The notes: generated by a model not told the origin, from the letters alone. Counted from the stretch's first letter, positions 52,231 to 61,242 are shown. The stretch: 64,000 nt of DNA from Hamadaea tsunoensis DSM 44101 (GCF_000428945.1 NZ_AUAX01000001.1:310001-374000); one strand, 5' to 3'. Translations and numbers: made by a program.

Positions 52231-53518
52231 ATGCGCATACCAAGACGGCTACTCGCGTCATTGGCAACGGTGGGCCTGGTTGCGGCCGCCGCGGCACCGG
52301 CGGCGGCCGCCCCCCGCTCCGGTCGCCCCCGCCCACCGCACCCTCCCCGCCGGCACCCGGTTCTACGTCGATCCCGCCGCCGGCGCCGCCCAGCAGGCCG
52401 TAGCCGACCTGCGCGCGGGTGACACCGCCGACGCCCTGCGGATGGCCGAGCTGGCCACGTGGCCGCAGGCGATCTGGATCGACAACGGAACCCCCGCGCA
52501 GATCGGCACCCAGGTACGCAAGATCATGGCCGCCGCGCGGCTGACGCGTACCGTCCCCGTCCTGGTCAGCTACTTCATTCCCGGACGTGATTGCAGCCTC
52601 TACTCCGCCGGCGGTGCCCAGTCGTCGGCCGAGTACCGCGCCTGGATCGCGGCGTTCGCGGCCGCCATCGGGGACGGCAAGGCGGTCGTCATCGTCGAAC
52701 CCGACGGCCTGGCCCTGCTGCCCAAGGACTGCGCCGGCGACATCGACCCGACCGGCGAGCTGACCGCGCAGCGCCTCGCCGACCTCAAGGCGGCCGTCGG
52801 CCTGTTCGGCGCCCAGCCGAACACCTCGGTCTACCTCGACGCCGGCAACAGCGGCTGGCAGGCTGTCGGCACGATCGCCGAGCGCCTGGTGCAGGCCGGT
52901 ATCGACCAGGCCCGCGGCTTCGCCGTCAACATCTCCAACTACTGGCGTACCGACCAGAACACCCGGTACGCCTCCTGGGTCGCCAAATGCATCTGGTGGT
53001 CGACCAGCGGCCCGGACTGGGCCCGCGGGCACGCGGACTGGTGCGCCAGCCAGTACTACTCGGCCGCCGCGCCCAACGACGGCCAGCCCGGCAACGCGGT
53101 CGTCTACGAGGACGCGACGACCTGGCACTGGACCGACGCCTGGTTCGACCAGAACGTCGGCACCCCGCCCGCCGACCAGCTCACCCACAACATCGTCGAC
53201 ACCAGCCGCAACGGCGTCGGCCCCTGGACGGCCCCGGCCGGCAAGTACACCGACGCCGAGACCTGGTGCAACGCGCCCGAGCGCGGCATCGGCGCCCGGC
53301 CGACCGCCGACACCGGCCTGCCGCTGACCGACGCCTTCCTCTGGATCAAGACCATCGGCGAGTCCGACGGCAGCTGCAAGCGCGGTACCGCCGGACCGGT
53401 CGACCCCGAATACGGCGCGGTCGACCCGGCCGCCGGCGCGTGGTGGCCCGACATGGCCCACTGGCTGGCCCGCAACGCCTCGCCCGGCCTCACCTTCAAC
53501 CCCCACCTGCTGCCCTGA
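52231..53518 (+). CDS. Secreted GH6 cellulase with frameshift after the signal peptide
   Basis: A single-domain glycoside hydrolase family 6 enzyme (beta-1,4-glucanase/cellobiohydrolase) without a carbohydrate-binding module. Typical marks are VPVLVSYFIPGRDCS with the catalytic acid Asp, the EPDGLALLPKDC run and NISNYWRTDQNTRYASW. The signal peptide from ATG 52231 (MRIPRRLLASLATVGL..., AGGAG upstream) is in frame 1, whereas the mature enzyme (PAGTRFYVDP onward) is in frame 2. The shift falls at a C6 run (52310-52315); removing one C joins PAAAAP to APVAPAHRTL in one frame. It is either an indel in the sequence or a real phase-variable or broken gene. The rest of the domain is intact. Confidence 0.88.
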
Positions 53519-53535
53519 CGCTGTCTTACGCGAAC

Positions 53536-53561
53536 GGCGGGGCTCCCTCCGGGGCTCCGCC
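53536..53561 (+). terminator. Hairpin terminator after the GH6 gene
   Basis: An 11-bp stem with two G-U pairs and a CTCC loop (GGCGGGGCTCC paired with GGGGCTCCGCC), 17 bp after the stop. No T-run follows, as is common in high-GC actinomycetes. Confidence 0.6.
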
Positions 53562-53574
53562 ACCAGACTCGTTC

Positions 53575-53680
53575 ACCCACAGTAATTGGCTCATAACGCA
53601 TTTCGAATAAGGCGATTCAATCCGCGACTACCCACAGTAATTGGCGCGTAACGCATATCGACTAATGGGTGGCGACTCAA
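53575..53680. repeat. Direct repeat of an AT-rich 46-51-bp unit
   Basis: Two copies, 53575-53620 and 53630-53680, share ACCCACAGTAATTGG, TAACGCAT, TCGA and GGCGA.TCAA, with small differences and a 5-bp insertion in the second. They are noncoding and AT-rich for the genome. Their position 290-390 bp before the C39 peptidase gene suggests regulator sites or remnants of a small element. The rest of the gap to 53968 holds one possible promoter (TTGTGC at 53799, TACGAT at 53823) and no gene. Confidence 0.7.
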
Positions 53681-53968
53681 CGGCGGAAAGACTGTGTCCA
53701 CTGTGGATGTGACCCCGATCACACTGTAGCCGGGCGCACCCATCGCAATGATCATGGCGACGCGGACGGCGAGGTTTCCGCCCGATCGTCCGCTAATTTT
53801 GTGCGGGTATATCCACTAGGAATACGATAGGGAGCTTCACGAGGTCTTCGACCGAAATCTCCGGCTCGACCCGGCCGCCCCTTCGCATCCGGAGTTCAGC
53901 TTCGCCACAGTCACCGCGACAGATACTTCGAGGTCAGCCGGGTAATTCCAGCTCCTATCGTTGTCGGC

Positions 53969-54814
53969 ATGCGACACGACAACGACGTCCACGCCATGAC
54001 CCGCACCCGTGCCAAGGCCGCCAACTTCGTCCGTGCCCACCTGTCGACCACCCGCCGCACCGCGGCCTACGGCCTAGTCGCCGCGGTCGGCGCCGGGGCG
54101 CTCGTGATGTCCGCCGGCGCGGCCACCACCCACGCCGCCACCACACCCTCGGCCGCGACCACCCAGGCCCTCGCCCCCGTCGCCACGCACGCCGCCGCCA
54201 CGTCCACGAAGGCAGCCGCCGCGACCGCGACGAAGCCCGCTGCGGCGGCCACGACGAAGGCCGCCGCCGCGACCACAGCGAAGGTCAAGGCCACCGTCCC
54301 CCACCCCAGCACCAAGGTCCTCAAGGTCAAGTACCAGGCCCAGCCCAACTACTACTGGTGCGGCCCCGCCGCCACCCGCAACGCGCTGAGCGCCTCCGGC
54401 CACAACGTGACCATGGCCAGCCTCGCCCGCCAGATGGGCACCACCGAGGCCGGCACGAACAGCGCGTACGACATCACCGCCGCCCTCAACAAGGTGGTCG
54501 GCGGCAAGGCGTACACCACCACCGAGCTCTCCAACCCGACGGTCACCGCCAAGCAGGTCGCCGCCCTCCAGCGCGACGTCATCGCCACCATCGACGACAA
54601 CCGCGCGGTCGTCGCCAACGTCGCCGGCACCGCGACCGACGCCGCCGGCGCGTCCCACAGCTACGAAGGCGGCCACTACATCGCCGTCAACGGCTACCGC
54701 GACAACGGCCGCCAGGTCGACATCGCCGACTCGGCGGACCCGTCGCAGTCGCACTACTGGATCGACACGACGGATCTGGCGCAGTGGATCGCGACCCGGG
54801 GCTACAGCCACTGA
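53969..54814 (+). CDS. Secreted C39-like peptidase with Ala/Thr/Lys-rich linker
   Basis: A 281-residue protein. A long basic N-terminus and hydrophobic helix (about 33-52) form a signal peptide or anchor, followed by a low-complexity linker of repeated TKAAAAT units (about 60-108), then a papain-like C39 domain. Candidate catalytic Cys131 lies in YYWCGPAATRNAL and His in GGHYIAVNGY, with Asp in IADSADP. There is no leader-peptide transporter, so it is a free peptidase acting outside the cell. ATG 53996 is an alternative start. Confidence 0.8.
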   Translation: MRHDNDVHAMTRTRAKAANFVRAHLSTTRRTAAYGLVAAVGAGALVMSAGAATTHAATTPSAATTQALAPVATHAAATSTKAAAATATKPAAAATTKAAAATTAKVKATVPHPSTKVLKVKYQAQPNYYWCGPAATRNALSASGHNVTMASLARQMGTTEAGTNSAYDITAALNKVVGGKAYTTTELSNPTVTAKQVAALQRDVIATIDDNRAVVANVAGTATDAAGASHSYEGGHYIAVNGYRDNGRQVDIADSADPSQSHYWIDTTDLAQWIATRGYSH

Positions 54815-54849
54815 GGCAGCGTTTCGTCTGTAGCGATTCTTGAATAGTT

Positions 54850-54881
54850 CAGGGCCGGTCTTCCCCCAAAGACCGGCCCTG
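54850..54881 (+). terminator. Strong hairpin terminator after the C39 peptidase gene
   Basis: A 13-bp perfect stem, CAGGGCCGGTCTT against AAGACCGGCCCTG, with a 6-base CCCCCA loop, then ATTCGTTGT. It lies 36 bp after the stop and can also serve the convergent flavin monooxygenase gene. Confidence 0.88.
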
Positions 54882-54967
54882 ATTCGTTGTCGTCAACGGC
54901 TGGCCGGCTCGATCGCATCGAGACAGGCTGGACCACACGGCGCGGCGCGGGACAGCGGGTGGCCTGA

Positions 54968-56089
54968 TCAACGGGGGTTCCTCGCGATCGCGGCGGCGAT
55001 GCGACGCGCCTCTGGTCCGTGCTGACGCAGGGTTCCCTCGATCGCCGGCCAGAACCCGGTGAACCACAGGCCTTCCATGGCGGGCTGGGACTTGCCTGTC
55101 CTGGGCCGTCCGTTCTGATCGAGAATATCGAGATGGCCGAGCAGCTCTTCGAGGCCTGAGCGGTAACCGGTTGCGACGAGGAGGACGTCGGGCTCGACGC
55201 GAACGCCGTCCCGCAGGACGGCTTCGTTCGCGGTCAGGTGGTCGACGTCGGCGACGATGCGAAGCCTGCCGGCTGTGAGGTGGCCGACGAACCCTTGGTC
55301 GACGGCGGCCGTCACCCCGCTGGTACGCATCCGGCGGAAGGGTCCGTCTTTCGGGGCGGGCAGGCCGTACGGGCGAAGGTCGCCGAACGCGCGCCGGGAG
55401 ATGCTGCGGGCCAGACCGTCTCGTAGCCGTTCAGGCAGATGTCGAAGTGCGACGGTGACGGGGTGTAGCGGCACTCCCCACAGCTGCCGCGGCAGGATGT
55501 TCGGTGTCCGACGGACGGACATCCACAGCTGGGCCACCTGGTGGTCGACCAGGTGCCCGGCGATCTCGACGGCGGAGTTGCCGGACCCGATCAGAAGGAC
55601 GCGGCGCCCGGCGAGGTCGGCGGCCCGCCGCAGGCGACTCACGTGCATGACCGGCTTGCGGAACGCGGCCAGGCCTGGCAGGCCGGGCAGCCGGGGGATG
55701 CGGTCGCCGCCGGTGGCCACGATGACGTTGGCCGCATCGTAGGTGCCGGCCGTCGTGACCACCTGCCAGCCGTCGGCTGTGGGCATGACGTGCTCGACTC
55801 TGACCGTGCATCGGACGTCGAGAGCGTTCCGGTCGGCGTACCGCTCCAGGTAGGCGATGTAGTCGTCGCGGCTGACCCAGCGGCCCGCGGCCCGGGGAAT
55901 GCGCAACCCTGGCAGGTCTGACAGCCATCGGATGGTGTTCAGACGCAGATCCTCGTGCCGCTGCCGCCAGGACGCGGCGACACGGTCACCCTGTTCCAGG
56001 ACGATGCAGTCCACATTGCGCTCTTGCAGCGCGGCCGCCACGGCGAGCCCCGCCGAGCCGGCACCGATGATCACTACCGGCGTGTTCAC
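54968..56089 (-). CDS. Flavin-containing monooxygenase-like FAD/NADPH oxidoreductase
   Basis: A 373-residue protein with two Rossmann motifs: GAGSAGLA for FAD at the N-terminus and GSGNSAVE for NADPH in the middle. ATGYRSG near the C-terminus completes the FMO/CzcO-like pattern. These enzymes oxygenate soft nucleophiles or ketones. The GTG start overlaps the methyltransferase stop (GTGA), placing it third in an exporter-methyltransferase-monooxygenase operon that a divergent TetR regulates. The role may be tailoring or detoxification of the exported compound. Confidence 0.88.
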   Translation of the reverse strand: MNTPVVIIGAGSAGLAVAAALQERNVDCIVLEQGDRVAASWRQRHEDLRLNTIRWLSDLPGLRIPRAAGRWVSRDDYIAYLERYADRNALDVRCTVRVEHVMPTADGWQVVTTAGTYDAANVIVATGGDRIPRLPGLPGLAAFRKPVMHVSRLRRAADLAGRRVLLIGSGNSAVEIAGHLVDHQVAQLWMSVRRTPNILPRQLWGVPLHPVTVALRHLPERLRDGLARSISRRAFGDLRPYGLPAPKDGPFRRMRTSGVTAAVDQGFVGHLTAGRLRIVADVDHLTANEAVLRDGVRVEPDVLLVATGYRSGLEELLGHLDILDQNGRPRTGKSQPAMEGLWFTGFWPAIEGTLRQHGPEARRIAAAIARNPR

Positions 56090-56796
56090 CCGGCCACCCC
56101 GGTATCCGTGGCGCGGTGGCCCACGTAATGGATGCCCGTGGGCTGGATGTCCCCGGCGTCGATGGCGGCCTGCTCGTCGGCCATGGCGGCATCGAGGTCG
56201 GCGAAGAAGTACGGCGTGTAGGTCAACTGGCTCGTCTGGAAGGTGGAGGTCAATGCCTGGGTGATGGCCTGGCCGGTATGCAGTCCTTCCTCAGCCGCCC
56301 AGGTACGCAGATAGCCGGCCCAGCCGACGTTCGCTGCATGCCATCGGTCGTGGTGGTGCTGAAGCCATCCGGGCTGGGCCGCCCCGACCGGCAGATGGGC
56401 GAAGCACCACTGGGCGGTCTGATCGTCGAACCGTTCCCAGGCCCATTCGATGACGATCAACGTACCGCCGGGGCGCAGGCTGTCACTGATCCGGCGGGCG
56501 ACGGCCTCGATGCCGTCGACGTGGTGCAGGGAGGTGCAGGCGATGATCGCGTCGACCGGGCCGTCGAGGGCATGATCCTCGAAGCGGCTGCGGCGGTAGC
56601 CCGGTCCTTCGGGCGCGTACGGGTCGATCCCGACCGCCGCATAACCGTCCGTACGCAGCGCGGGAATGAATCCGCCGAGTGGGCCACAGCCGATCTCCAG
56701 CACCCGCGACGGTGCGGCCGGCAGGTGCCGGCGGACGAACGGCCAGGTCTCGGCGAGCCAGCGTACGTCGCCGGTGGTTTCGTGCATGGTTGTCAT
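56086..56796 (-). CDS. SAM-dependent class I methyltransferase
   Basis: A 236-residue methyltransferase with SAM motif VLEIGCGPLGGFIPAL and IDPYAPEGPGYR, then ACTSLHHVDG and LRPGGTLIVIEW. The C-terminal half is larger than in minimal enzymes and probably forms the acceptor site. It lies between the exporter and the monooxygenase, with overlaps at both ends (TGATG and GTGA), so all three are coupled. Confidence 0.88.
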   Translation of the reverse strand: MTTMHETTGDVRWLAETWPFVRRHLPAAPSRVLEIGCGPLGGFIPALRTDGYAAVGIDPYAPEGPGYRRSRFEDHALDGPVDAIIACTSLHHVDGIEAVARRISDSLRPGGTLIVIEWAWERFDDQTAQWCFAHLPVGAAQPGWLQHHHDRWHAANVGWAGYLRTWAAEEGLHTGQAITQALTSTFQTSQLTYTPYFFADLDAAMADEQAAIDAGDIQPTGIHYVGHRATDTGVAG

Positions 56797-58235
56797 CAGT
56801 GGCTGCCTTTCGTTGGTTGCGGGACGAGCGCTGTCGCGGTCGGGTCGGGGCGCAGCAGGACGAGGGTGAGTACAAGGCCCAGCAGTGCCAGGCCGGCGCA
56901 CGCCGCGAAGCCGGCGCGTAGTCCACTGAGATAGGCGGGGCTCGTCACGGCAGACTCGGCTCCGGTGACCGTGGCCGCGAGGGCGAGGACGGCGGTGACT
57001 CCGAGGCCGGACCCGATGCGCTGAGCGGTACTGACGATCGCCGCCGTCACGCCGGCGTCGGTGGACGCCACCGCGGTGACCGCCGGAGCGGTGACCCCGA
57101 CGAATGCCGCCGGCAGGCCGACGCCGAGCAAGAGTGCGGGCGGCAGCACGTCCGCGAGATAGTCCACAGTGGATGGCAGGGCGGCGAACCAGCCGAGTCC
57201 GGCTGCCTGGAAGGCGAGCCCAGCGGCCAGCACCGGGCGAGCCCCCAGAATCTTCAGCAAGCCGGGAATGAACGTCCGAGACGCGACCAACGCGGCCGCC
57301 GCGACGGGCAGGACCGCCAGCCCCGATCGCGTCGGGTCGTAGTTCTGGGTTTGCTGCAGATAGAGCGCCAGCAGTGCGAACGCGGGAACGTGCGCAGCGC
57401 CGACCAGGGCGTTCACGACTGCCGATCCAGTCACAAGACGTACGCCGAACAGCCGCAACGGCATCAGCGGGACCGAAGTGCGCGCTTCGATGACCACGAA
57501 GCCGGCCAGCATCACCAGCGCGGCCACGAGCAAGCCCACAGCGGCCACGCGCGTATCCCGGTCGGCGATCGCAGCCACCGCGTAGCCGAGCATCAGCAGG
57601 CCCGCGGTGCCGGCAACCGCGCCGGGCAGGTCGAGCCGTCCGCGCGCACCCGCCGGCCGTGCCAAGTCCGCGGGAAGCAGCCGGTTGCTCCACGCCAGGG
57701 CGAGCACCCCGACCGGCACGTTGATCAAGAAGATCGAAGGCCAACCGAGGGCCTGCGTGAGCAGTCCGCCGGTGGCGGTGCCGATCGCGGCGCCCGCCGC
57801 GCCCATGGCACTCCAGACCCCGAAGGCACGGCGGCGCGCCGCCGGTTCGGTGAAGGCCCGCGTCAGCAAGGCGAGCTGTGCGGGGATCAGCACCGCGCCG
57901 CCGATGCCTTGCAGGGCGCGGGCGGCGATCAGCAGCCATGGCGTCGTAGCCAGGCCGGCGGCCGCCGAGGCCAGCGTGAACAACGTCAGACCCGCACGGA
58001 ACATGCGGCGAGCTCCGAGCAGGTCGGCAGCCCGGCCACCGACCAGCATGCAGCCGCCGAATGCCAGCAGGTACGCATTGGTGACCCAGCTCAGCCCGGC
58101 CTCTCGCAGGTGCAGTCCCGCACCGATCTGCGGCAGGGCGATGTTGACTACCGAGGTGTCCAGGAAAACCAGGAGTTCCACGGCAGTGATCAGCACTAGA
58201 GTTCCGCTACGACCCATCAACATGCGGCCAGCCAT
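56796..58235 (-). CDS. MFS drug exporter (DHA2, 14 helices)
   Basis: A 479-residue transporter of the 14-helix drug:H+ antiporter group: LDTSVVNIALPQIG in helix 1 (motif D1), the A motif GGRAADLLGARRM and motif C AIGTATGGLLTQALGW are present. It is the first gene of the operon. GGGAGG lies 5 bases before ATG 58235. It probably exports an antibiotic or toxic metabolite that also induces the divergent TetR. Confidence 0.92.
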   Translation of the reverse strand: MAGRMLMGRSGTLVLITAVELLVFLDTSVVNIALPQIGAGLHLREAGLSWVTNAYLLAFGGCMLVGGRAADLLGARRMFRAGLTLFTLASAAAGLATTPWLLIAARALQGIGGAVLIPAQLALLTRAFTEPAARRRAFGVWSAMGAAGAAIGTATGGLLTQALGWPSIFLINVPVGVLALAWSNRLLPADLARPAGARGRLDLPGAVAGTAGLLMLGYAVAAIADRDTRVAAVGLLVAALVMLAGFVVIEARTSVPLMPLRLFGVRLVTGSAVVNALVGAAHVPAFALLALYLQQTQNYDPTRSGLAVLPVAAAALVASRTFIPGLLKILGARPVLAAGLAFQAAGLGWFAALPSTVDYLADVLPPALLLGVGLPAAFVGVTAPAVTAVASTDAGVTAAIVSTAQRIGSGLGVTAVLALAATVTGAESAVTSPAYLSGLRAGFAACAGLALLGLVLTLVLLRPDPTATALVPQPTKGSH

Positions 58236-58250
58236 GAGACCTCCCACTTG

Positions 58251-58300
58251 ACTAGAGTTCGACTCTAGTGAGAATTGCGCTAGAGTTGCGTTCTAGTCAA
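58251..58300. promoter_or_regulatory. Twin TetR operators between the exporter operon and its regulator
   Basis: Two 8-3-8 inverted repeats, 28 bp apart: ACTAGAGT-TCG-ACTCTAGT (58251-58269, perfect arms) and GCTAGAGT-TGC-GTTCTAGT (58279-58297, two mismatches). On the minus strand a -35 TTGACT (58300-58295) overlaps the second site. A TetR dimer bound here would block the exporter operon and its own gene at 58317. Confidence 0.8.
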
Positions 58301-58316
58301 CGTGGGGAGGGTCACC

Positions 58317-58952
58317 GTGACCGCCGGCCCGAAGCATGGAGCACGCGCGGCGAAAGCAGCCGCCACCCGCGAGCGCATGCTCAAGGCAGCCCGCCAACTG
58401 TTCGTCGAGAACGGCTACACCGCCACGAAAATGCAGGCCATCGCGGCCGAAGCAGGCGTCGCGGTCCAGACTCTCTACTTCACCTTCGACAACAAGCGGG
58501 CGATCCTCAAAGAACTGCTCGACGTGGAGGTCGCGGGCGACGCCCTGCCGATCACATCCCTCGATCGCCCGTGGGCCGCTCAGGCGCTCGCCGCCCCGCC
58601 GGCCGACATGCTCCGGCAACTCGTCGCGAAGACCGCCGAGATCCACGACCGGGTCGCCCCGATCCTGGAAGTCGTCCGTTCCGCGGCAGCGACCGACCCG
58701 GAGATCGCCGAACTCTGGCAGACCAACATCACGCAACGCCACACCGTCATGGCAGTGTTCACCGGCGCGCTCGCGGCCAAGGGCGGTCTCCGCGGCGGAA
58801 TCAACGCCCTGCGAGCGGCCGACGTCGCACTGGCGATCATGGCACCAGAGATCTATCTCCTGCTCACCCGTGATCGAGGGTGGAGCGAGCAGGAATGGGC
58901 GGAGTGGGCCGCCAGCACCCTCGCCCGTTCACTACTCACCGAATGCAGCTAG
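58317..58952 (+). CDS. TetR/AcrR family regulator of the exporter operon
   Basis: A 211-residue regulator. The N-terminal TetR HTH reads ATRERMLKAARQLFVENGYTATKMQAIAAEAGVAVQTLYFTFDNKRAIL; the C-terminal region is a helical ligand pocket. GTG 58317 has GGGAGGG 5 bases upstream. It is divergent from the MFS operon with the twin ACTAGAGT operators between, so its target is clear. The ligand is probably the exporter substrate. Confidence 0.88.
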   Translation: MTAGPKHGARAAKAAATRERMLKAARQLFVENGYTATKMQAIAAEAGVAVQTLYFTFDNKRAILKELLDVEVAGDALPITSLDRPWAAQALAAPPADMLRQLVAKTAEIHDRVAPILEVVRSAAATDPEIAELWQTNITQRHTVMAVFTGALAAKGGLRGGINALRAADVALAIMAPEIYLLLTRDRGWSEQEWAEWAASTLARSLLTECS

Positions 58953-59119
58953 AGTCATCGATCGACAAGAGTCGTAGGCTTGCGTATTTTCGCAGCTCAT
59001 TCGGCATGCAGATAGGTGGGCCCAAGGCCGCAGAGTGCTAAGCCCATCCTTGTGACGGGCGAACCGCTGCCTGCTCGCTTGGCTCGGTCACGGCGAACAA
59101 CAACGTGGCCGTCTAGCAT
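58953..59119. other. Intergenic region, nothing recognised
   Basis: A 167-bp gap between two convergent genes. GC content and third-position bias drop from here to the end of the window, a sign of a more recently acquired or decaying segment. No clear terminator hairpin or operator was found. Confidence 0.4.
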
Positions 59120-59740
59120 TTAAGCTGCGGTGGCTCTGCGCATTCTCTGCCACCAGCCGGGGATCACGGACTTGCGACAAGGATCGGAAGGAGCAATCCT
59201 GGCGGCCTCGAGTTTCTGTTCGAGAGCCTCCAGGCCGTGCTTGTGCTTGAAGTTGCGCTCGGCCCGAGTGATAGGCAACAGCCACAGGATCCGAGCGTGG
59301 CCCTCTGGCAATGAGCACATCTCCAAGCTTGGCCCCCACAGGTACGGGAGGCTGACGACAAGGAACCTGCAGGCCGAACCTCTGATCCACGGTCGACCGA
59401 TCGGCACGGTGTGACCATGGTCGAGGGCGAAGCTGCCGCCTGCGGCATGATAGTAGGCGGTCATCGTCAGGGTCTCGATATGCCGAGGATCATGGTCCGG
59501 CGCGAGCAGGACGAACTCCAAACCATGGCCATGATGCTGAGTCGCATCCCAGAGGCCCGCCGTTACGTATAGCCAGCCGCCCTCCTCGCGTGTCGGCGCC
59601 AAGCGGATCATGTGAAGACCAGGAACTCGCTCGTAGATCGGCCCCTGAGTAGCTGGCAGGACCGTCAGTTCACGAGCCGGGAAGCGGGCAGCCAAGTGGT
59701 CACGAACGACCGCGGCGGCGGGTGACAAGTCATGATCCAT
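59120..59740 (-). CDS. Suppressor-of-fused (SUFU) domain protein
   Basis: A 206-residue protein with the bacterial SUFU-like pattern: GWLYVTAGLWDATQHHGHGLEFVLLAPDHDPRHIETL and the C-terminal ILWLLPITRAERNFKHKHGLEALEQKLEAA. Bacterial SUFU proteins are often immunity proteins for polymorphic toxins. No toxin gene is adjacent, so it may be an orphan immunity protein. ATG 59740 is assumed; ATG 59827 would add 29 residues. Codon bias is weaker than in the rest of the window. Confidence 0.75.
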   Translation of the reverse strand: MDHDLSPAAAVVRDHLAARFPARELTVLPATQGPIYERVPGLHMIRLAPTREEGGWLYVTAGLWDATQHHGHGLEFVLLAPDHDPRHIETLTMTAYYHAAGGSFALDHGHTVPIGRPWIRGSACRFLVVSLPYLWGPSLEMCSLPEGHARILWLLPITRAERNFKHKHGLEALEQKLEAARIAPSDPCRKSVIPGWWQRMRRATAA

Positions 59741-59949
59741 CGCGGCATCGTGCCACGAGCCGTAGGCGGGGCTCTTGCCGCAGTGAACCCGGATGGTGAT
59801 CGGTTCGGATACTGCGACAACTGACATCGCGTTTTCGCAGCCAAGTACCAAGTGTCGACCGGATCCGGCAGAACCCGAACCGCATTCGCGCCGTTCAAGG
59901 GGCCAACTGTGACGGCGTCAGCGGTGAGGTCGGCCGGGGCATGGCCGCG

Positions 59950-59997
59950 CACCACGATGCAGCCCTCCCACACACGCGGGAGGGCTGCATCGTGGTG
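59950..59997. terminator. Bidirectional 20-bp-stem terminator
   Basis: A perfect 20-bp stem (CACCACGATGCAGCCCTCCC and its complement) around an 8-base ACACACGC loop. It begins 3 bp past the stop of the ferredoxin-fold gene at 60001 on the minus strand. It also insulates the SUFU gene. Confidence 0.88.
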
Positions 59998-60000
59998 CCG

Positions 60001-60621
60001 TCAGACGAGCTCAGGCACGTGCAGGTGGGCCATCGCCAGCTCGAACTCCGCGACCTCGATCACCTTGGCATTGGCCTGCTCCGCGACCTGGGTGCGCAGG
60101 CTTGTCCCCATCTGGCGGGTACGCGCGACCGCGTCGGCGTCCTCGTAGACGACCGTCGCGCATGCCAGACCAGTGTCCTGGTTGACCAGCAGGCTGGCGC
60201 TGCAGAAGCCGGTCAGGTCGTCCAGCTCCGGAGTTATCATCCGGAACGACTCGATGGCGTTGTCGAGGTTGGCCGGCGACCCCTGAAGCCAGGACAGCCG
60301 CGCACACGCACCTTCGGGTGCCGCGTGATACCTGTGCATGAGCGGGATCTCCCACTCCTGGATCAGCGGGTCCTTGGCTCGCATTGTGCTGATCAAGCGT
60401 TCGCGCAACCCCGTGACCTGGTTGGCGCTCGCGCGCATGGTCTCCATGGAGCGCCATGCCGACGTCGCGATACAGCGCCCGGTCTCGCGCTCGGCAAGGC
60501 ATGACAGTCCGATACAGCCGTCGATCTCCATCATCGCGGGCATCAGCTCGGTGTTCATCAGCGTGATGGCACGGTCGATCGACGAAGGATTCGCAGCAAC
60601 CGTAGTTGAACGTGCATACAT
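60001..60621 (-). CDS. Protein with two ABM-like (dimeric alpha/beta barrel) domains
   Basis: A 206-residue protein of two ferredoxin-like halves. The first has MNTELMPAMMEIDGCIGLSCLAERETGRCIATSAWRSMETM; the second has SFRMITPELDDLTGFCSASLLVNQDTGLACATVVYEDADAV. This duplicated pattern is that of antibiotic-biosynthesis monooxygenase-like proteins in actinomycetes. The enzyme activity is not established. The ATG is preceded by GGAAG. It ends at the strong terminator. Confidence 0.75.
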   Translation of the reverse strand: MYARSTTVAANPSSIDRAITLMNTELMPAMMEIDGCIGLSCLAERETGRCIATSAWRSMETMRASANQVTGLRERLISTMRAKDPLIQEWEIPLMHRYHAAPEGACARLSWLQGSPANLDNAIESFRMITPELDDLTGFCSASLLVNQDTGLACATVVYEDADAVARTRQMGTSLRTQVAEQANAKVIEVAEFELAMAHLHVPELV

Positions 60622-60726
60622 TTCTTCCGCCCCCTACCGATTTCGGTTCCCCTCAGAATGTCTCGTGGGACGGTCACCCGTATCCAACTTGGGAAACTCT
60701 CGGGCGGCGTACCGCGATGATGGCTT

Positions 60727-61231
60727 TTGAGCGCTCGAGAAGGGCCTGCCGTCTCTCTACGGTCGGCAGCGTGGGACAAGTTGATCATTTACGTGGGGCG
60801 CGAGCCACAGCATGCCAAACATCGACGCGCATCGTCGACGCACCGCTTCTGGCCAAAATTGCACGTCATCGGCGCCGATGACACAGCGGACTCGGTGGTC
60901 TCGTCTCAACATCTTTCCGGGGCTCCGCGGCAGCGCCCCGGAATCTGGCATGAGCCGGACCGCTTCTTCGATCTGGAAAGTGGCGAGAGCCTCTATTCAT
61001 ACGAGTGGACCTTGGTCGGACGCGATACGACGCTGAACAGTCTTGTTGAGTGGCTTGTCGAGGACGAACGTACGGCCGCGATTCTCGACGGTCGGGGCGG
61101 CATCGGGAGTCGCGATTGCTGCGTTCGTTTGCATTCTGCGGCACTGGAGTATTCCTACGTGGTGCGTTTCCTCGATCGTTCGGCGTTCGTGCAGCCGGAG
61201 GACATCGAGGTGCTGCCGCCGAGTGACCGCC
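60727..61231 (+). pseudogene. STAND-type NTPase gene, N-terminal fragment (interrupted)
   Basis: The frame reads YSYEWTLVGRDTTLNSLVEWLVEDERTAAILDGRGGIG, the N-terminal border of a STAND P-loop NTPase. The Walker A should read GRGGIGKSRLLRSF but a base is missing near 61108, giving GIGSRDCC; adding one A restores GKSRLLRSFAFC. A second shift later restores the frame for VVRFLDRSAFVQPEDIEVLPPSDR. The sequence breaks at GACCGCC (61225-61231) and resumes at the same heptamer at 62008. The start is uncertain; no effector domain is recognised upstream. It is decayed. Confidence 0.75.
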
Positions 61232-61242
61232 ATCAGGGTTGG

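Noticed and set aside
53700-53968. A possible cyclic-di-AMP (ydaO-type) riboswitch upstream of the C39-like peptidase.
   Set aside because: Some actinobacterial wall-enzyme genes have one, but the conserved core motifs were not found in this stretch.
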